This document shows, one piece after another, positions 18,683-27,544 of a stretch of 64,000 bases of DNA (within the stretch, counting starts at the first letter, position 1; every line of letters starts with the position of its first letter). The position numbers were made by a program, and so were the translations under genes. The stretch is from CAYRXE01 sp964428205 (lineage in GTDB: Bacteria; Patescibacteriota; Gracilibacteria; Peribacterales; Peribacteraceae): assembly GCA_964428205.1 (NCBI GenBank), contig CAYRXE010000001.1, forward strand, positions 18,711 through 82,710, written 5' to 3'. The notes beneath the pieces were generated by a model. The model did no database searches. It saw only the letters and a list, made by a program, of their open reading frames with translations, and had not been told where the DNA came from.

Positions 18683-19762
18683 CTAGAGCCGCTCGTTGAG
18701 GAACTCCACAATGCGCATTCCGGCCTTTCCATCCCAAAATTCAGGAGTCGTGATTTCGGCTTTATGCTGCGGATTCTTTGCAAACTCCAAGACCATAGCT
18801 CTGTCCGTTGGTTCCTCGGGATCAACCAAAGTATTGCTCCCTGCTTCAATAGTCGAAGGGCGCTCCGTGTTACGACGCAGAGTGAAACATCTCTTCTTAA
18901 AGAGGACTGCTTCTTCCTGAATTCCACCAGAATCGGTGAGGATGCATGCAGAGTTCTGCACCATGCGCAGGAAGGAGAGATAGGGCTGAGCATCGAGGAG
19001 TGTGATGTGACTGGAGACCAAACGACGAAGATCGAAGGCATCGAGGTTGTGTGCGAGACGGTGATGTACCGGGAGAACGAGCGGCAGGTGTAGCGCGACT
19101 TCGTTGAGGAACTCGATGACGCCTCTCAGTGTGCCCGCGTCATCCACGTTACTGGGACGGTGCAGCGTGACGACGCCAAATGTACTTGGGAGATTCTTTG
19201 GAAGTTCTGCTTTGTGGATAGACGGCGTCATGCGGATCAGCGTGTCGATCATCGTGTTGCCCACGAGATAAGGCTCGCCACTGATCCCCTCCTCTTTTAG
19301 ATGGTCGATGCCGGATTTCTCTGTGCAGAAGAGAAAGTGTGCCATCTCATCAATCGCGATGCGGTTATGCTCCTCGGGCATGTCCATGTCGCCGGAACGA
19401 AGACCTGCCTCGACGTGTGCCAGCGTGATGCCAATTTGATTGGCCGCCTGGGCGGCTCCTAATGCTCCGTTTACGTCTCCGTAGACCAAGACGCAATCCG
19501 GCTTTTCTTTCTCAAGCACTGGAATGAGAGCCTCTTTGGTGCGGTCAATCACTTCCATACGATCTCCTCCATGGATGCCCAAGTTATGTGCTGGCTGCGT
19601 GATATCCAATTCTTTGAAGAAGACATCAGAAAGTAAGGGATCGTAGTGCTGCCCCGTGTGCACGATCACGTGTTCAATACCTCCGTGTTCCTTCACCGCG
19701 TGATCGACAGCAGCAAGCTTCACAAAGTTCGGTCGTGCCGATGCAACGGAGAGGAGCTTCAT
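18683..19762 (-). CDS. wecB: UDP-N-acetylglucosamine 2-epimerase (non-hydrolysing)
   Basis: A 359-residue protein with the family blocks HTGQHYDPLLSD, HVEAGLRSGD, PEEHNR and the C-terminal DSGGIQEEA. It interconverts UDP-GlcNAc and UDP-ManNAc in the cytoplasm. Together with the WecC homologue at 11119 it would supply UDP-ManNAcA. The ATG overlaps the stop of the preceding GT4 gene by 4 bases (ATGA), and 15 bases separate it from the GT2 gene downstream. Confidence 0.95.
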   Translation of the reverse strand: MKLLSVASARPNFVKLAAVDHAVKEHGGIEHVIVHTGQHYDPLLSDVFFKELDITQPAHNLGIHGGDRMEVIDRTKEALIPVLEKEKPDCVLVYGDVNGALGAAQAANQIGITLAHVEAGLRSGDMDMPEEHNRIAIDEMAHFLFCTEKSGIDHLKEEGISGEPYLVGNTMIDTLIRMTPSIHKAELPKNLPSTFGVVTLHRPSNVDDAGTLRGVIEFLNEVALHLPLVLPVHHRLAHNLDAFDLRRLVSSHITLLDAQPYLSFLRMVQNSACILTDSGGIQEEAVLFKKRCFTLRRNTERPSTIEAGSNTLVDPEEPTDRAMVLEFAKNPQHKAEITTPEFWDGKAGMRIVEFLNERL

Positions 19763-20886
19763 GAGTGGATGGTATCGTCCGCGGCTACTGCAGCGGCAGC
19801 AGTTAAAATACGTGCCATACGCTTATCCCAGGTGTAGTGCTGCACGTGTTTGTGGGCGGCGGCTGCACGTTCCTTGGCTTCTTCTGGATGATCCAATACA
19901 TCGCTGATGGCACGAGCGAGATCCGCAGCATCTCCTGGCGTGCAGAAGAAGGCGGTTGATTCATCTAAGACATCGCGGATAGGAGGAAGATCGGCAGTGA
20001 CGATAGGACGGTTGGCCGCCATGTATTCGAAGAGCTTCAGCGGAGATGTGTCGCGAACGTAAAAAGGATGATCCGACTTGGGTGCTGGGTAGACGAGGAT
20101 CTCACACTCTGCGAGGAAGTGCGGAACCTTCTCATGAGGAAGGAATCCTGCGTAGTGCACACCTGGACCTTGGACTTGCTGCATCAATTCTTTGTTAGGC
20201 GTTTCTGGGCCTGCAATCGCCACGTGCACTTTGCGCCCTGCGGCATGGAGTAAGTGGAATGCGCCAATGAGCTCTGGGATGCCTTTCGAAAGACCCATGG
20301 ACTGCAACTGTCCTGCGTAGCCAATTCTCCCCTCTTGGGCATGAGCTGTTGAATGGTGTGCAAGACTCACGCCATCGGATTCCACGATGATCGGAGCAGT
20401 AACTCCCCATCCCTCAAGTTCGTTCTTCATGGGAGTCGTGAGACACACGATGAGTGTGCAGCGATTACAAAACGAGATGAACGTGCCGCGCCTGTGATTG
20501 GGCAATGTGTGGAGTTCGAGAACCACCTTCTTCTTTGTATGGAGGAGAGCAGGAAGAAGTGCATGCGTGCGCGTGTAAAAGAGATCGAAGTTCTGGAGTC
20601 TCGACGAAAGCGCTCCTTGGAAGAGTAAGTTCAAGATCGGCAATTGGAGAATCTTTGGAATCCACCACTGATCAATAGGATCAAACGAACCGAGATGTTC
20701 GAGCTTCACCTTGCGATCTGCGTTGTGGAATTCCCAGTAGTCTTTGGTGATCGGGTTCTTTCGAAACGGCGCGAAGATCGTGACGTCATGACCAAGGCCT
20801 GCGAGAGCATCGCAAACACGAGCGACCTGGTGGCCGTGTGCGCGTTCACTGGGGAGCCGAACATTGGTGCAGTACGCAATCCGCAT
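19759..20886 (-). CDS. Glycosyltransferase family 4
   Basis: A 375-residue GT-B protein starting MRIAYCTNVRLPSERAHGHQV. The C-terminal domain has RIGYAGQLQSMGLSKGIPEL and the late block SPLKLFEYMAANRPIVTADLPPI, in which the second Glu of the GT4 signature is kept. An alternative start four codons upstream (GIQ) has no support. It sits 20 bases after another GT4 gene and overlaps wecB by 4 bases. Donor and acceptor are unknown. Confidence 0.9.
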   Translation of the reverse strand: MRIAYCTNVRLPSERAHGHQVARVCDALAGLGHDVTIFAPFRKNPITKDYWEFHNADRKVKLEHLGSFDPIDQWWIPKILQLPILNLLFQGALSSRLQNFDLFYTRTHALLPALLHTKKKVVLELHTLPNHRRGTFISFCNRCTLIVCLTTPMKNELEGWGVTAPIIVESDGVSLAHHSTAHAQEGRIGYAGQLQSMGLSKGIPELIGAFHLLHAAGRKVHVAIAGPETPNKELMQQVQGPGVHYAGFLPHEKVPHFLAECEILVYPAPKSDHPFYVRDTSPLKLFEYMAANRPIVTADLPPIRDVLDESTAFFCTPGDAADLARAISDVLDHPEEAKERAAAAHKHVQHYTWDKRMARILTAAAAVAADDTIHS

Positions 20887-20906
20887 CTGTATGCCCAAAG
20901 GATACC

Positions 20907-22103
20907 TTAGGCGTGCGCTTTCGCAGTGCTCTCTATAGCTGTTTTTACGATGGTTTTTACAGCATCCTCGCTAAAGAGGGTCTTGGCCTTTGCCCTGGCT
21001 GCATCGGCCATGGCTTGGCGTTTGGTGGCATCCAGAAGCAAACGGAGACCATCGATGTAGTCCTGCGGAGTGTCACATAGGAGAAGTTCGGTGCCACTCA
21101 CAAACGGATACCCGCCGGTCTTGGTCGTGAGAAGAGGCAATCCCCTACACAGAGGCTCAAAGACTTTTTGCTGCATGCCTGTGCCCGAAATCCACGGACA
21201 CACCGCAACATCCATCGTCTGCAAAAACGCACCGAGGTCTTCGATGAATCCGGTTGAACGCACATCGTCAGCTACGTACTTAGCATACGCATCAGGAAAC
21301 TTTTTACCGGTGAGATGGAAACGGAATTTCCCGGGGAGCTGCTGACGTACGAGCGGAATAATCTTCGTGAGCAAGAGCTCTGCGGCATCGCGGTTATGCC
21401 CCATGTTGTAATTGGAGCTGAGAAACACAACATCCAACACTTCTTTTTGCTCGTGGTGCTTCTCGGCAAAACAACGCGAGAGTCCGCGCAGCGGCAACAC
21501 GCCTGTGCGCCTGGCGCCCAGCCCTACATAGAACTTCTCTTCGTCAGGAGTGATAGCAAGAATGAGATCACTTTCGCGTGCGGCAATACGCTCGCCGGGG
21601 AATTTGGGGATCGCCTTGATGCGAGAAATCAGTGAGCCTCCGTGTTCGTCCATACAGTTCTGCGGCTCATTGAGCGAAGACTTCACAATCATGGGGATGT
21701 TGTATTTCTTGAGGAGCCGCAACACCGGCCAGTGCGTGGAGTACTCCATCCAAATCACATCGGGCTTAAAACTCTCGACGTGTTTCACCACAACATCTTC
21801 ATATACGGGATCGGTGTATTCCAACGCAGCACCATCGATGAGTGCGGGGTTTGCGAGAATCGCTGGGAGTTTTTTAATCAGGAGGGACACCGGACTACAC
21901 GGATGCTCTACGAGCGTGAGCGGAATCTTTGCATCGGCAAACGCTGCTTTGATCTCATCCTGTTTTTGAAAGTGATGGATCTTGGCAATCACATCGATCT
22001 CGTAGCCCAGCTCCTGCATATGCCTAAACCCGTTAAAGCGGTCTTGCTGACACGCTCCTGTCATTGGATACGGAACCCACGGTGTGAGAATAAGCACGCG
22101 CAT
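20907..22103 (-). CDS. Glycosyltransferase family 4
   Basis: A 398-residue GT-B protein beginning MRVLILTPWVPYPMTGACQQDR. The C-terminal domain contains VVFLSSNYNMGHN and the late block ISGTGMQQKVFEPLCRGLPLL, a variant signature seen in the family that cross-links long chains (GT4 with GTGxQxKVxE). It lies 26 bases after a methyltransferase. TAAAGT is 10 bases before the ATG. The substrates are unknown. Confidence 0.88.
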   Translation of the reverse strand: MRVLILTPWVPYPMTGACQQDRFNGFRHMQELGYEIDVIAKIHHFQKQDEIKAAFADAKIPLTLVEHPCSPVSLLIKKLPAILANPALIDGAALEYTDPVYEDVVVKHVESFKPDVIWMEYSTHWPVLRLLKKYNIPMIVKSSLNEPQNCMDEHGGSLISRIKAIPKFPGERIAARESDLILAITPDEEKFYVGLGARRTGVLPLRGLSRCFAEKHHEQKEVLDVVFLSSNYNMGHNRDAAELLLTKIIPLVRQQLPGKFRFHLTGKKFPDAYAKYVADDVRSTGFIEDLGAFLQTMDVAVCPWISGTGMQQKVFEPLCRGLPLLTTKTGGYPFVSGTELLLCDTPQDYIDGLRLLLDATKRQAMADAARAKAKTLFSEDAVKTIVKTAIESTAKAHA

Positions 22104-22129
22104 TGATGCACTCACTTTACACGAGATTT

Positions 22130-22783
22130 CTAGGCATGTGCCGTTCCCGTGAGGGAAGTTGGCACCTTTTGCATAGGCAATCCTGCAGGCTTACTAAGGA
22201 TGTACTGCTGTGGCTCCCCTACTTTCTTCGCGATGTAGGTGATCTGATACGTGAGGAAAGGCAGACGCACGAGGTGGAACGTCCACTTGAGGATGATGAG
22301 CGAGAAGAAGTTGCCAAGCTCGGTCACGAGTTCAAAGCCCGTGCGCTCGAGGATGTTGCGCATGTTGATGCGCGTGAACGTGGTGAAGTGGCCCTCTTGG
22401 CGCGCCTTCATCCATTTGTGCTTCACAAGCAGGTTCTGCATGAACTCCCAGTAGTAGTACGGGTTTGGAGTGCTCACAATCAGCATGCCGCCCGGCTTGA
22501 GCACGCGGTTACTTTCGCAGAGCATCATCATGGGGTTGGCCACGTGTTCAATCACATCTCCGGCAATCACACTATCGAAGAATCCATCAGGATACGGAAT
22601 GCCCGAGGTATTGAGGTCCACCACCTTTGTTTCGACGTAGTTCGGTGGCAACACAGGAGGTGCCGGGACGATATCGATACCGTAGAGGTTCTTGGTGGTC
22701 TTATTGGGAAACTCGGCATAACCAATGTCGAGCGTCTTTCCGCTCGTGTACTTGTCCTGTGCAATGTGTTTACGGTGGGGCAT
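22130..22783 (-). CDS. SAM-dependent methyltransferase
   Basis: A 217-residue protein starting MPHRKHIAQDKYTSGKTLDIG. The SAM motif is LDIGYAEFPNKT, with GIDI at strand 2, SVIAGDVIEHVANP and LKPGGMLIVSTPNPYY later. This matches Methyltransf_11/23 enzymes in polysaccharide loci. It is the first gene of the nine-gene minus-strand run. TACCAT 6 bases upstream supports the short start over a longer open frame. Confidence 0.88.
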   Translation of the reverse strand: MPHRKHIAQDKYTSGKTLDIGYAEFPNKTTKNLYGIDIVPAPPVLPPNYVETKVVDLNTSGIPYPDGFFDSVIAGDVIEHVANPMMMLCESNRVLKPGGMLIVSTPNPYYYWEFMQNLLVKHKWMKARQEGHFTTFTRINMRNILERTGFELVTELGNFFSLIILKWTFHLVRLPFLTYQITYIAKKVGEPQQYILSKPAGLPMQKVPTSLTGTAHA

Positions 22784-22789
22784 GTGCGG

Positions 22790-22795
22790 ATGGTA
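22790..22795 (-). promoter_or_regulatory. -10-like hexamer heading the nine-gene minus-strand run
   Basis: TACCAT ends 6 bases before the ATG at 22783. The divergent gene at 22846 has its own TAGCAT. Confidence 0.45.
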
Positions 22796-22833
22796 GCGAA
22801 AAAAAGACCGCGCACCAGTAGCGTTGGGCGTGC

Positions 22834-22839
22834 TAGCAT
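22834..22839 (+). promoter_or_regulatory. -10-like hexamer for the second Gfo/Idh gene
   Basis: TAGCAT ends 6 bases before the ATG at 22846; TG lies upstream (TGCTAGCAT), as in extended -10 promoters. Confidence 0.45.
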
Positions 22840-22845
22840 TGCGCC

Positions 22846-23859
22846 ATGCGTAACGTTCGTATTGCCGTCGTCGGTTTAGGGTACTGGGGCCCACATTGGC
22901 TCCGTAACTTTTCTATCACAGAAGGGTGTGAGCTTGCGTATGGCTGTGACCTTTCAGAAAAGAACGTCCATAAGTACGCAAAGATGTACCCAAGCACCAA
23001 GTTCACGACGGACTTTAAAGAAGTACTCAAGGATAAAACTGTGGATGCTGTGGCGATTGCCACACCTACGACCGCTCACTTCCCTCTCGCGAAGGCAGCA
23101 CTGATGGCTGGCAAGCACGTGCTTGTCGAAAAGCCGATGACATCAACAAGTAAGGAGGCTCAAACACTCGTTGCACTCGCAAAGAAGCATAAGAAGTGTC
23201 TGCTCGTGGACCACACGTTCGCCTACACGCAGGCAGTGGAGAAAGTCCGTGAGTACGTAAAGCGCGGCAAGCTGGGCAAGCTCCTGTACTTCGATTCCTC
23301 ACGCTTGAACTTGGGACTGATCCAGAAGGATGCGAATGTGTTTTACGATCTCGCCATTCACGACCTCACGATCCTCAATACGATTGCCGATCTCAGCACC
23401 CTTACGGAGATCTATGCTTGCGGCAGCGCCTTCTACGGCAAGCAGACCGAGATTGGTCACCTGCATCTTAAATTCAAATCCGGACTGCACGCACACATTC
23501 ACGTGAGCTGGCTTTCGCCGGTAAAGATGCGCTCGACACTTGTGGGAGGATCCAAAGCGATGATTGAGTACGATGATATTCAGCCATCGGAGAAGATTCG
23601 TTTTTACGACAAGGGAGTGGAGCACGACACCACCAAGCCCGATCCGTTTTACCCAAAGTACCGCAGTGGCGATGTCACCATCCCCGCTCTCGCTCTCAAA
23701 GAAGCTCTGCACACGCAGGCTGCGCACTTCGTGAGTTGCATCCGTGGTAAGGCAAAGCCGCTCGTCTCTGGTGAAGATGGTGAGCGCATGATTAAAGTGC
23801 TGGAGCTCGCAAATAAGTCACTCAAGCTCAATAAGCCGATTACGCTGAAGGGGCTTTAA
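22846..23859 (+). CDS. Gfo/Idh/MocA-family oxidoreductase (WlbA-like)
   Basis: A 337-residue NAD(P)-dependent enzyme. It begins MRNVRIAVVGLGYWGPHWLRNF, has VEKPMTSTSKEA near residue 95 and YDLAIHDLTIL as the catalytic His/Asp block. The GLGYWGP loop is typical of WlbA/WbpB enzymes, which oxidise C3 of UDP-GlcNAcA-type sugars before amination. The DegT aminotransferase and GNAT at 25692-27356 could complete a 3-acetamido sugar, but this chain is inference. It overlaps the convergent GT2 gene by 20 bases. Confidence 0.88.
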   Translation: MRNVRIAVVGLGYWGPHWLRNFSITEGCELAYGCDLSEKNVHKYAKMYPSTKFTTDFKEVLKDKTVDAVAIATPTTAHFPLAKAALMAGKHVLVEKPMTSTSKEAQTLVALAKKHKKCLLVDHTFAYTQAVEKVREYVKRGKLGKLLYFDSSRLNLGLIQKDANVFYDLAIHDLTILNTIADLSTLTEIYACGSAFYGKQTEIGHLHLKFKSGLHAHIHVSWLSPVKMRSTLVGGSKAMIEYDDIQPSEKIRFYDKGVEHDTTKPDPFYPKYRSGDVTIPALALKEALHTQAAHFVSCIRGKAKPLVSGEDGERMIKVLELANKSLKLNKPITLKGL

Positions 23860-24700
23860 TCTTTCCTGCCGTCAGAGGATGTGCCAGGAGCGCTCCGGTG
23901 AATGCTCTGTAGAGACGCCAGTGGTAACGCACGAAGCGCCATTCGTGTTCGAAGGGTACCGAATCTGGGTTGCCGTAGAACGGGAGTCTCTTGAGGATTT
24001 TGAACATGATCGACAGCATGATCAGAGGCTCACGTACGAAGATCCAACGGAAGTAGAGGGGCCAGGCATAGCCGCGCTCCCAAATCTTTTGCACTTCGAG
24101 ATTGATGTAGCGGTCATCTTTACTGCGCAGTTCTTTTGCTGATGGCAGTGGCACGCGTAGCGGACTCTTGGCGATGACTTCTTTGAATGAGCTGTCGTAC
24201 TGATATTTTTCGTGCACGGCTTTACCTGCTACAAGTGTGGCGCCGCTTTTGCGGTGGTGCACACGTGGAGAAATCTCTGGGCAGAGCATGCCGTGCGTGC
24301 GCATGCGACCGTCGATGACGGGGTAACGAGAAAACTTGATGATCGTTTTTGGTTCTGCGGTTTTGAGGATCTCTCCTACTTCTTCTACAAGCTCAGGTGT
24401 CATCTCTTCATCGGCATCGACGTACATCACCCAGTCGTACGCAGCATCGGCACGCTGCTTCAGACGGATGTCGGTGAAGTTCGACACGCGAATACTCTTC
24501 TGCGGATTCCCCGGATACTGCATGAGCACTTTGGCACCCATGCTCGTCGCAATCTCGGCCGTGTTATCTTCGCTATTCGCATCGTGCACGAGGATCTCGG
24601 CAAAGGGTACTAGTGGCTCCAGACACTTTTTGATGGTGTCGGCGGAGTTACGCGTGAGCACGAGAGCAGAGCACGGGATCGATCCCTTGGGGAGAGACAT
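23840..24700 (-). CDS. Glycosyltransferase family 2
   Basis: A 286-residue GT-A protein with ALVLTRNSADTI near the start, LVHDANSEDNT and VMYVDADEEMTPE as the nucleotide and metal site. The second half has hydrophobic and basic stretches (WPLYFRWIFVREPL) like the WaaE/KdtX group, which add sugars to lipid cores. TATACT lies 6 bases upstream of the chosen ATG. It is the last gene of a trio with the FemAB-like protein and the GNAT. Its 3' end overlaps the convergent gene. Confidence 0.88.
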   Translation of the reverse strand: MSLPKGSIPCSALVLTRNSADTIKKCLEPLVPFAEILVHDANSEDNTAEIATSMGAKVLMQYPGNPQKSIRVSNFTDIRLKQRADAAYDWVMYVDADEEMTPELVEEVGEILKTAEPKTIIKFSRYPVIDGRMRTHGMLCPEISPRVHHRKSGATLVAGKAVHEKYQYDSSFKEVIAKSPLRVPLPSAKELRSKDDRYINLEVQKIWERGYAWPLYFRWIFVREPLIMLSIMFKILKRLPFYGNPDSVPFEHEWRFVRYHWRLYRAFTGALLAHPLTAGKIKAPSA

Positions 24701-24706
24701 GCGCCG

Positions 24707-24712
24707 AGTATA
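24707..24712 (-). promoter_or_regulatory. -10-like hexamer for the GT2 gene
   Basis: TATACT ends 6 bases before the ATG at 24700, inside the 17-base spacer after the FemAB-like gene. Confidence 0.45.
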
Positions 24713-24717
24713 GGGCA

Positions 24718-25695
24718 TCACCCAAGCTGGATGCTCCAGCTTTGGCGTGTAATAGGACGGGCTCCGAATCCTTCTTTAAAGAAGAGCAGGCCTGGATTTA
24801 ATACCTTGCCGCCATCTTCGGTCGAAACGCCGAGATGGAGTGTGTTGCGCTTTTCTGCCGTGCAGACTTTCAGAAGGTCTGCCACGAGCACATGCATGGG
24901 GTGCAAATTCTGAGCGTTGTAATCCTGACCCATGTAGAGCGTGTAGAGCGCATGAGGAGCGGCGGAGATGACGACAATACCTGCGACCATTCTGCCGTCG
25001 AGGAATGCTGCGCGTAGACGCACCTGCTTAGGGCACAACTGATGGAGGCGTGTGATCTCTTCGATGGTGTGCGTGGGCTTGGCTGAGTGACGAGCAGCAA
25101 GTGTTTGCTCGAGCAGGACCCAAAACTGATCAAAGTGATCACTCCAATCGGTCGTGACATTCCCCCGCTCCCCTTGTCGCACCATGTTGCGGCACTTGCC
25201 GTTGAGGATCTCCAAGTGATCTGTGGTATCAGGTGGAATCGTGACTGCACTATCAAACTCCAAGCGATCGAGCGTGGCACCTTTTTGGTAGAGCCAATAC
25301 TCCTGATCATCCGCTGCTTCGAAACAAAGACTCGCAGGAGTGATGCGCAAGAAGTCGATGCCTGCATATCCCTGTTCTTTTGCGTAGTTGATAACAGCGT
25401 CGAGCAGTTCGCCAGTGGTCTCGCCTCCTTCTTTAAGACTGAGCACGATGCCGCCGTACGAAGCTCCAGGATGAGCTACGAGCCAAGGCTTGCCGTCTTT
25501 CTCGCGTTTCGCAGCTGGGAACACAGCGACAATCTTTTCTCCGTCTTGCAGAAAGAATGATGCGTCTACGAAACGATCCGCAGGGTGATACGCCAGGAAG
25601 GCCCTGGTATGGAAGAACGTTCCATTGCGCGATCCCTCTACAAAACTATCCCACTCTTGTGCACGTGCCTGTGTAAAAGGGACAACAGTGATCAT
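24718..25695 (-). CDS. FemAB/GNAT-fold acyl- or aminoacyl-transferase
   Basis: A 325-residue protein with FFHTRAFLAYHPADRF near the start, HPGASYGGIVL in the first GNAT half, RNMVRQGERGNV at the centre and ALYTLYMGQDYNA in the second half. This pattern is seen in FemAB-related and peptidoglycan-bridge or glycan acyltransferases. It probably adds an acyl or amino-acid group to an amino sugar. The ATG overlaps the stop of the upstream GNAT gene (ATGA). The substrate is unknown. Confidence 0.78.
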   Translation of the reverse strand: MITVVPFTQARAQEWDSFVEGSRNGTFFHTRAFLAYHPADRFVDASFFLQDGEKIVAVFPAAKREKDGKPWLVAHPGASYGGIVLSLKEGGETTGELLDAVINYAKEQGYAGIDFLRITPASLCFEAADDQEYWLYQKGATLDRLEFDSAVTIPPDTTDHLEILNGKCRNMVRQGERGNVTTDWSDHFDQFWVLLEQTLAARHSAKPTHTIEEITRLHQLCPKQVRLRAAFLDGRMVAGIVVISAAPHALYTLYMGQDYNAQNLHPMHVLVADLLKVCTAEKRNTLHLGVSTEDGGKVLNPGLLFFKEGFGARPITRQSWSIQLG

Positions 25696-26195
25696 GGTTT
25701 CTTGAGCTGCATGAGTATACGGCCTTTTTCTCCGGGAGTTGGTGATGTTGTGAATCCGTGTTTTTCATACACACGAACAGCAGCGGTGTTATGTGGGAGT
25801 ACCTCAAGATGCACATGTTCGAGTTGCATGTCGTTAAAGGCGTACTTAAGGAGCAGGCCCACGGCTTCCGTACCAAGGCCTTTGCCGCGTGCATCGGGGT
25901 TCCCGATGGTGATGCGCAGTTGGGCGGAATGATCTGCGTGATTGATGGACACAAATCCTGCATTTCCAATGAGCGTGCCATTGGGAACGGTCACAAGCGA
26001 GAACATCAGACGATCAGGTTCTTGCACGCGTGCGAACCACCTCAGCTGGTCTTCCATGGTGGGGATACTTTGGTCATCAATAAGAGAGCGAAGTTCCTCA
26101 CTTTCCGAGATCCACTTTTGGAAAAACGGCTGGTCCTCAGCGGTCATACGAACCAGGGCTACGGAGCTGCCGGCGAGGACTGTTTCGCGATTCAT
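25692..26195 (-). CDS. GNAT N-acetyltransferase (RimL-like)
   Basis: A 167-residue GNAT protein. The acetyl-CoA loop is visible as NPDARGKGLGTEAVGLLL, and the C-terminal strand as VRVYEKHGF. Such proteins in sugar loci N-acetylate amino-deoxy sugars made by DegT-family aminotransferases. The DegT gene starts 45 bases away on the opposite strand, so shared control is likely. The start at MNRETV is chosen because it aligns with the GNAT core; a TTG 12 codons earlier is possible. Confidence 0.88.
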   Translation of the reverse strand: MNRETVLAGSSVALVRMTAEDQPFFQKWISESEELRSLIDDQSIPTMEDQLRWFARVQEPDRLMFSLVTVPNGTLIGNAGFVSINHADHSAQLRITIGNPDARGKGLGTEAVGLLLKYAFNDMQLEHVHLEVLPHNTAAVRVYEKHGFTTSPTPGEKGRILMQLKKP

Positions 26196-26240
26196 CCGGT
26201 CTATTGTCCATTCGCCTTTGTGAATTATCAATGCGGACGT

Positions 26241-27356
26241 ATGCTCCGATTCGTGCGCGTCCCCTTCCTCGATTTACAGGCCCAATACCGCTCTATTAAG
26301 CCAGAAGTTGATGCGGCTATTCATAACGTGCTCGATACCTCGACCTACATTTTGGGTCCTTCGGTAGAGGCTTTTGAGAAGGACTTTGCGGCGTACTGCG
26401 GCGTGGAACATTGCGTCGCCATGAACTCTGGTACAGCTGCCATCGCTCTTCTCTTACAGGCACATGGCATTGGACCGGGAGACGAAGTGATCACGGTCGC
26501 AAATTCGTTCTTCGCATCAGCAGAAGCGGTTGCCGAAATTGGCGCAACTCCTGTCCTTGTGGATTGTGATGAACGTTCTGCACTGATTGATCCTGCAAAA
26601 ATTGGCGCAGCCATTACTCCAAAGACCCGCGCCATTCTCCCTGTGCACTTGTACGGTCAGGTCGCTCCTATGGACGAGATTCTCGCGATCGCAAAGACGA
26701 GGAATTTGCTTGTGTTCGAAGATGCCGCTCAGTCACAAGGTGCTATGTACAAAGGGAAGCGCGCAGGTGGCTTGGCACACGGTGCAGCCACGAGCTTTTA
26801 CCCAGGCAAGAACCTTGGTGCCTACGGCGAAGGTGGAGCAGTGATGACGAACGATGCCGAGATCGCAAAGAAGCTCAAGATGCTCCGCGAACACGGCATG
26901 CCAAAGAAGTATCACCATGAAATGTACGGCTGGAACGAGCGCATGGACGGTATCCAGGGTGCTGTGCTGGGTGTGAAGCTCAAGTACTTGGATGGTTGGA
27001 ATGCTCTGCGTCAGAAGCACGCAGCCTTTTATAAGAAGTTACTTGAGGGTAGCGGCATCACGTATATCGAGGATCGTCCAGAGAGCCCCAGCATCAATCA
27101 CCTCTTTGTGGTGCGCGTGAAGAATCGTGAGCAGGTACAGGCAAAGCTCACCGAAGCCGAGATTGCTACGGGTATCCACTACCCTATCCCGATGCACCTT
27201 CTCCCAGCCTGCAGGCCTTTGGGATACGCAAAAGGAACGTTCCCGGTTACCGAGAAACTTGCAGAAGAAATCTTGTCGCTCCCCATGTTCCCAGAGCTCA
27301 CGGAGGAACAGATGACCTTTGTGATTGATCGGCTGAAGGACGCAGTCAAAAACTAA
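26241..27356 (+). CDS. DegT/DnrJ/EryC1/StrS-family sugar aminotransferase
   Basis: A 371-residue PLP enzyme. The N-terminus VPFLDLQAQYRSIKPEVD and the PLP lysine in SFYPGKNLGAYGEGG (Lys190) are diagnostic. It transfers an amino group, usually from glutamate, to a keto sugar nucleotide. Candidate inputs are the 4-keto sugar from RmlB or a 3-keto sugar from a Gfo/Idh enzyme. The GNAT product at 25692 could then acetylate it. The open frame runs 161 codons further upstream across the divergent GNAT gene, but homology begins here. Confidence 0.95.
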   Translation: MLRFVRVPFLDLQAQYRSIKPEVDAAIHNVLDTSTYILGPSVEAFEKDFAAYCGVEHCVAMNSGTAAIALLLQAHGIGPGDEVITVANSFFASAEAVAEIGATPVLVDCDERSALIDPAKIGAAITPKTRAILPVHLYGQVAPMDEILAIAKTRNLLVFEDAAQSQGAMYKGKRAGGLAHGAATSFYPGKNLGAYGEGGAVMTNDAEIAKKLKMLREHGMPKKYHHEMYGWNERMDGIQGAVLGVKLKYLDGWNALRQKHAAFYKKLLEGSGITYIEDRPESPSINHLFVVRVKNREQVQAKLTEAEIATGIHYPIPMHLLPACRPLGYAKGTFPVTEKLAEEILSLPMFPELTEEQMTFVIDRLKDAVKN

Positions 27357-27371
27357 TAGACTGGGTGGCTC

Positions 27372-27541
27372 CCGCGCGCCACGGGGGGTGAAGGGGTAGG
27401 CCCTGCGCTTTTGCGCGTTGTCGACGAGACGAGCCGAAGCCTTGGAGGCTCGGCGAGGAGACACAGGGCCGTGCGGGAGGGTTTGGCGCGCGGTGATGTT
27501 TCTTTGGTTACTTTCTTTGTATGGCAGACAAAGAAAGTGAC
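27372..27541. repeat. Large nested palindromic element between convergent genes
   Basis: An outer arm CCGCGCGCCA (27372-27381) pairs perfectly with TGGCGCGCGG (27484-27493). Inside it, GGCCCTG (27399-27405) pairs with CAGGGCC (27464-27470), and GAGCC with GGCTC. A separate perfect 14-bp stem (one G.T pair) follows at 27507-27520 and 27528-27541, with a 7-base loop. It fills the 188-base spacer between the convergent DegT and GT4 genes. It may end transcription both ways, or be a REP-like mobile palindrome. Confidence 0.7.
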
Positions 27542-27544
27542 AAC

